Below, piece by piece: positions 5,384 through 6,255 of a DNA stretch of 6,255 nucleotides (positions within the stretch are counted from its first letter, which is position 1; the number at the start of each line of letters is the position of its first letter). The position numbers and the translations under genes are program-made. The notes under the pieces are model-generated. The model saw only the letters and a program-made list of their open reading frames with translations. It was not told where the DNA came from and made no database searches. The DNA comes from Bacteroides sp. (GTDB lineage Bacteria; Bacteroidota; Bacteroidia; Bacteroidales; SM23-62). The stretch covers positions 1 to 6,255 of the forward strand of contig DAOUVF010000193.1 in assembly GCA_030667765.1 (NCBI GenBank), in the 5' to 3' direction.

Positions 5384-6088
5384 TTACAAATTAATTAATA
5401 TTTCTTCAAATTTTTTTAATATCAGTGCTTCGTCAACCGAAAATTGACCGATTTTGGTCCTGCGAAGCAATGCTAAATACGCACCGGAATCCAGTGCTTT
5501 CCCTATATCCCTGGCAAGGGACCTGATATAGGTTCCCTTGCTGCATTTTATCCTCAGGGTGAGTTCAGGGATATTAAAATCAAGTATTTCCAGTTCGCTG
5601 ATGTTGATCAACTGTGGACGCATAGCAATCTCTTCCCCCTTCCGTGCAAAATCATATGCACGCTTTCCCCGGACACGTTTGGCTGAAAAAACAGGAGGAA
5701 CCTGTATGGTTTCACCCTTGAAATCCTGGAGGACCCTGCCGATCAGTTCCAGGTTGATATGTTCGGTCGGGAATGATTGGTCAACTTCCGTTTCAAGGTC
5801 GCAGGAAGGGGTGGATGCACCCAGGTGAAGGGTGGCAATATATTCTTTTTCCAATCCCTGGTAGTTCTCAATTTCTTTGGTGGCCTTACCGGTGCAGAGT
5901 ATCATTAATCCTGTCGCAAGCGGATCGAGTGTCCCTGCATGCCCGACCTTTAACTTTTTGACGCCAAGTTTTTTACTGATCATGTTCCTTACTTTTTTTA
6001 CAATATCGAATGATGACCAGTCCACCGGCTTGTCAATCAACAGCACTGCACCATTAATAAAATCCGTATGAGGTGTAATTTGATGCAT
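5384..6088 (-). CDS. truB: tRNA pseudouridine(55) synthase
   Basis: TruB converts U55 in the T loop of most tRNAs to pseudouridine. The catalytic block GHAGTLDPLATGLM is at residues 49-62, with Asp55 the expected nucleophile. DKPVDWSSFDIV (19-30) is the usual N-terminal K-P-x-G-x-[ST]-S segment, here with Asp in place of the more common Gly. EKEYIATLHLG (81-91) carries the active-site Tyr84, VPPVFSA (131-137) is the following strand, and KGTYIRSLARDIG (185-197) is the late conserved motif with the Arg that holds the Asp. At 234 residues it is shorter than the ~314-residue E. coli enzyme because it lacks the C-terminal PUA-like part, as expected for Bacteroidota-type TruB. The ATG at 6088-6086 shares its A with the last base of the uppP stop (TAATG), so translation is probably coupled. 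Confidence 0.97.
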   Translation of the reverse strand: MHQITPHTDFINGAVLLIDKPVDWSSFDIVKKVRNMISKKLGVKKLKVGHAGTLDPLATGLMILCTGKATKEIENYQGLEKEYIATLHLGASTPSCDLETEVDQSFPTEHINLELIGRVLQDFKGETIQVPPVFSAKRVRGKRAYDFARKGEEIAMRPQLINISELEILDFNIPELTLRIKCSKGTYIRSLARDIGKALDSGAYLALLRRTKIGQFSVDEALILKKFEEILINL

Positions 6089-6255
6089 TAGATGGATCCG
6101 AAAATGAGGGCAATGCTACCTATAACCAGGCAATATATTCCAAAATACAAGAGTTTCCCTTTACGTACGATGGATAACATCCACCTGCAGGCGATCAGTC
6201 CGGATACAAAAGCCGCAATGAACCCAACAAGCAGCGGGAACCACCCGGCTCCATC
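6088..6255 (-). CDS. uppP: Undecaprenyl-diphosphate phosphatase, C-terminal end (partial)
   Basis: Only the last 55 residues lie in the window; the gene continues beyond base 6255. The frame reads into two membrane helices, LLVGFIAAFVSGLIACRWML (residues 8-27 of the fragment) and YFGIYCLVIGSIALIFG (37-53), joined by the basic loop SIVRKGK. This fits the end of UppP/BacA, where a G-F-x-x-A-F-x-x-G helix is followed by a [KR]-rich turn and a final helix containing [FY]-x-x-Y-x-x-x-x-G. UppP dephosphorylates undecaprenyl diphosphate at the cytoplasmic membrane to renew the lipid carrier for peptidoglycan and surface glycan synthesis. The catalytic motifs are upstream and not visible. Identification relies on this tail plus the uppP-truB-queA order common in Bacteroidota. 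The TAA at 6090-6088 overlaps the truB ATG by one base. Confidence 0.85.
   Translation of the reverse strand, partial: DGAGWFPLLVGFIAAFVSGLIACRWMLSIVRKGKLLYFGIYCLVIGSIALIFGSI

Noticed and set aside
5371..5391. Small palindromes AAAACGTGTTTT and TTTGTTACAAA between truB and queA as a terminator or operator
   Set aside because: Arms are five bases of mostly A and T with loops of one or two bases, and there is no T-run; chance is the simplest explanation.
1..6255. CRISPR array, riboswitch, complete insertion sequence, toxin-antitoxin or defence genes
   Set aside because: No regularly spaced repeats, no structured leader of known type, no full transposase and no defence domains were seen on either strand.

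Overview
The window looks like ordinary chromosome of a Bacteroidota bacterium, probably of the order Bacteroidales or a relative. The reasons are the gene order uppP-truB-queA, a TruB of only 234 residues, start codons without Shine-Dalgarno sequences, a tRNA gene without an encoded CCA, and a TAnnTTTG-type promoter box. Base composition is moderate and similar across the genes. Nothing suggests a foreign island, except possibly the first ~95 bases.

Layout, left to right. Bases 1-95 hold AT-rich sequence with a short plus-strand reading frame resembling the N-terminus of an IS110-family transposase, broken off where the tRNA terminator begins. A minus-strand tRNA-Asn(GUU) with its own rho-independent terminator follows. 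Diverging from it on the plus strand is a PfkB-family (adenosine-kinase-like) sugar or nucleoside kinase. Everything to its right is on the minus strand and reads right to left: uppP (only its 3' end is in the window), truB, queA, a GH3-family acyl-amido synthetase, an exported propeller-like protein of unknown function, and a deoxynucleoside kinase. The PfkB gene and the deoxynucleoside kinase gene converge and share the four bases TTAA as overlapping stop codons.

How the genes relate. uppP and truB overlap by one base. queA lies 57 bases after truB, GH3 11 bases after queA, and the propeller gene 2 bases after GH3. The deoxynucleoside kinase follows after a 72-base leader. This is compatible with one long transcript, with possible internal starts before queA and before the deoxynucleoside kinase. 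UppP recycles the lipid carrier for cell-wall synthesis. TruB and QueA modify tRNA, and the tRNA-Asn(GUU) here is a substrate type for both. The two kinases belong to nucleoside salvage or sugar phosphorylation. The bacterial GH3 protein and the exported protein beside it are the functionally open part of the window.

I found no defence system, CRISPR array, complete mobile element, riboswitch or origin. The most interesting points are the IS110-like fragment at the 3' side of tRNA-Asn, the GH3/exported-protein pair, and the shared-stop convergence.
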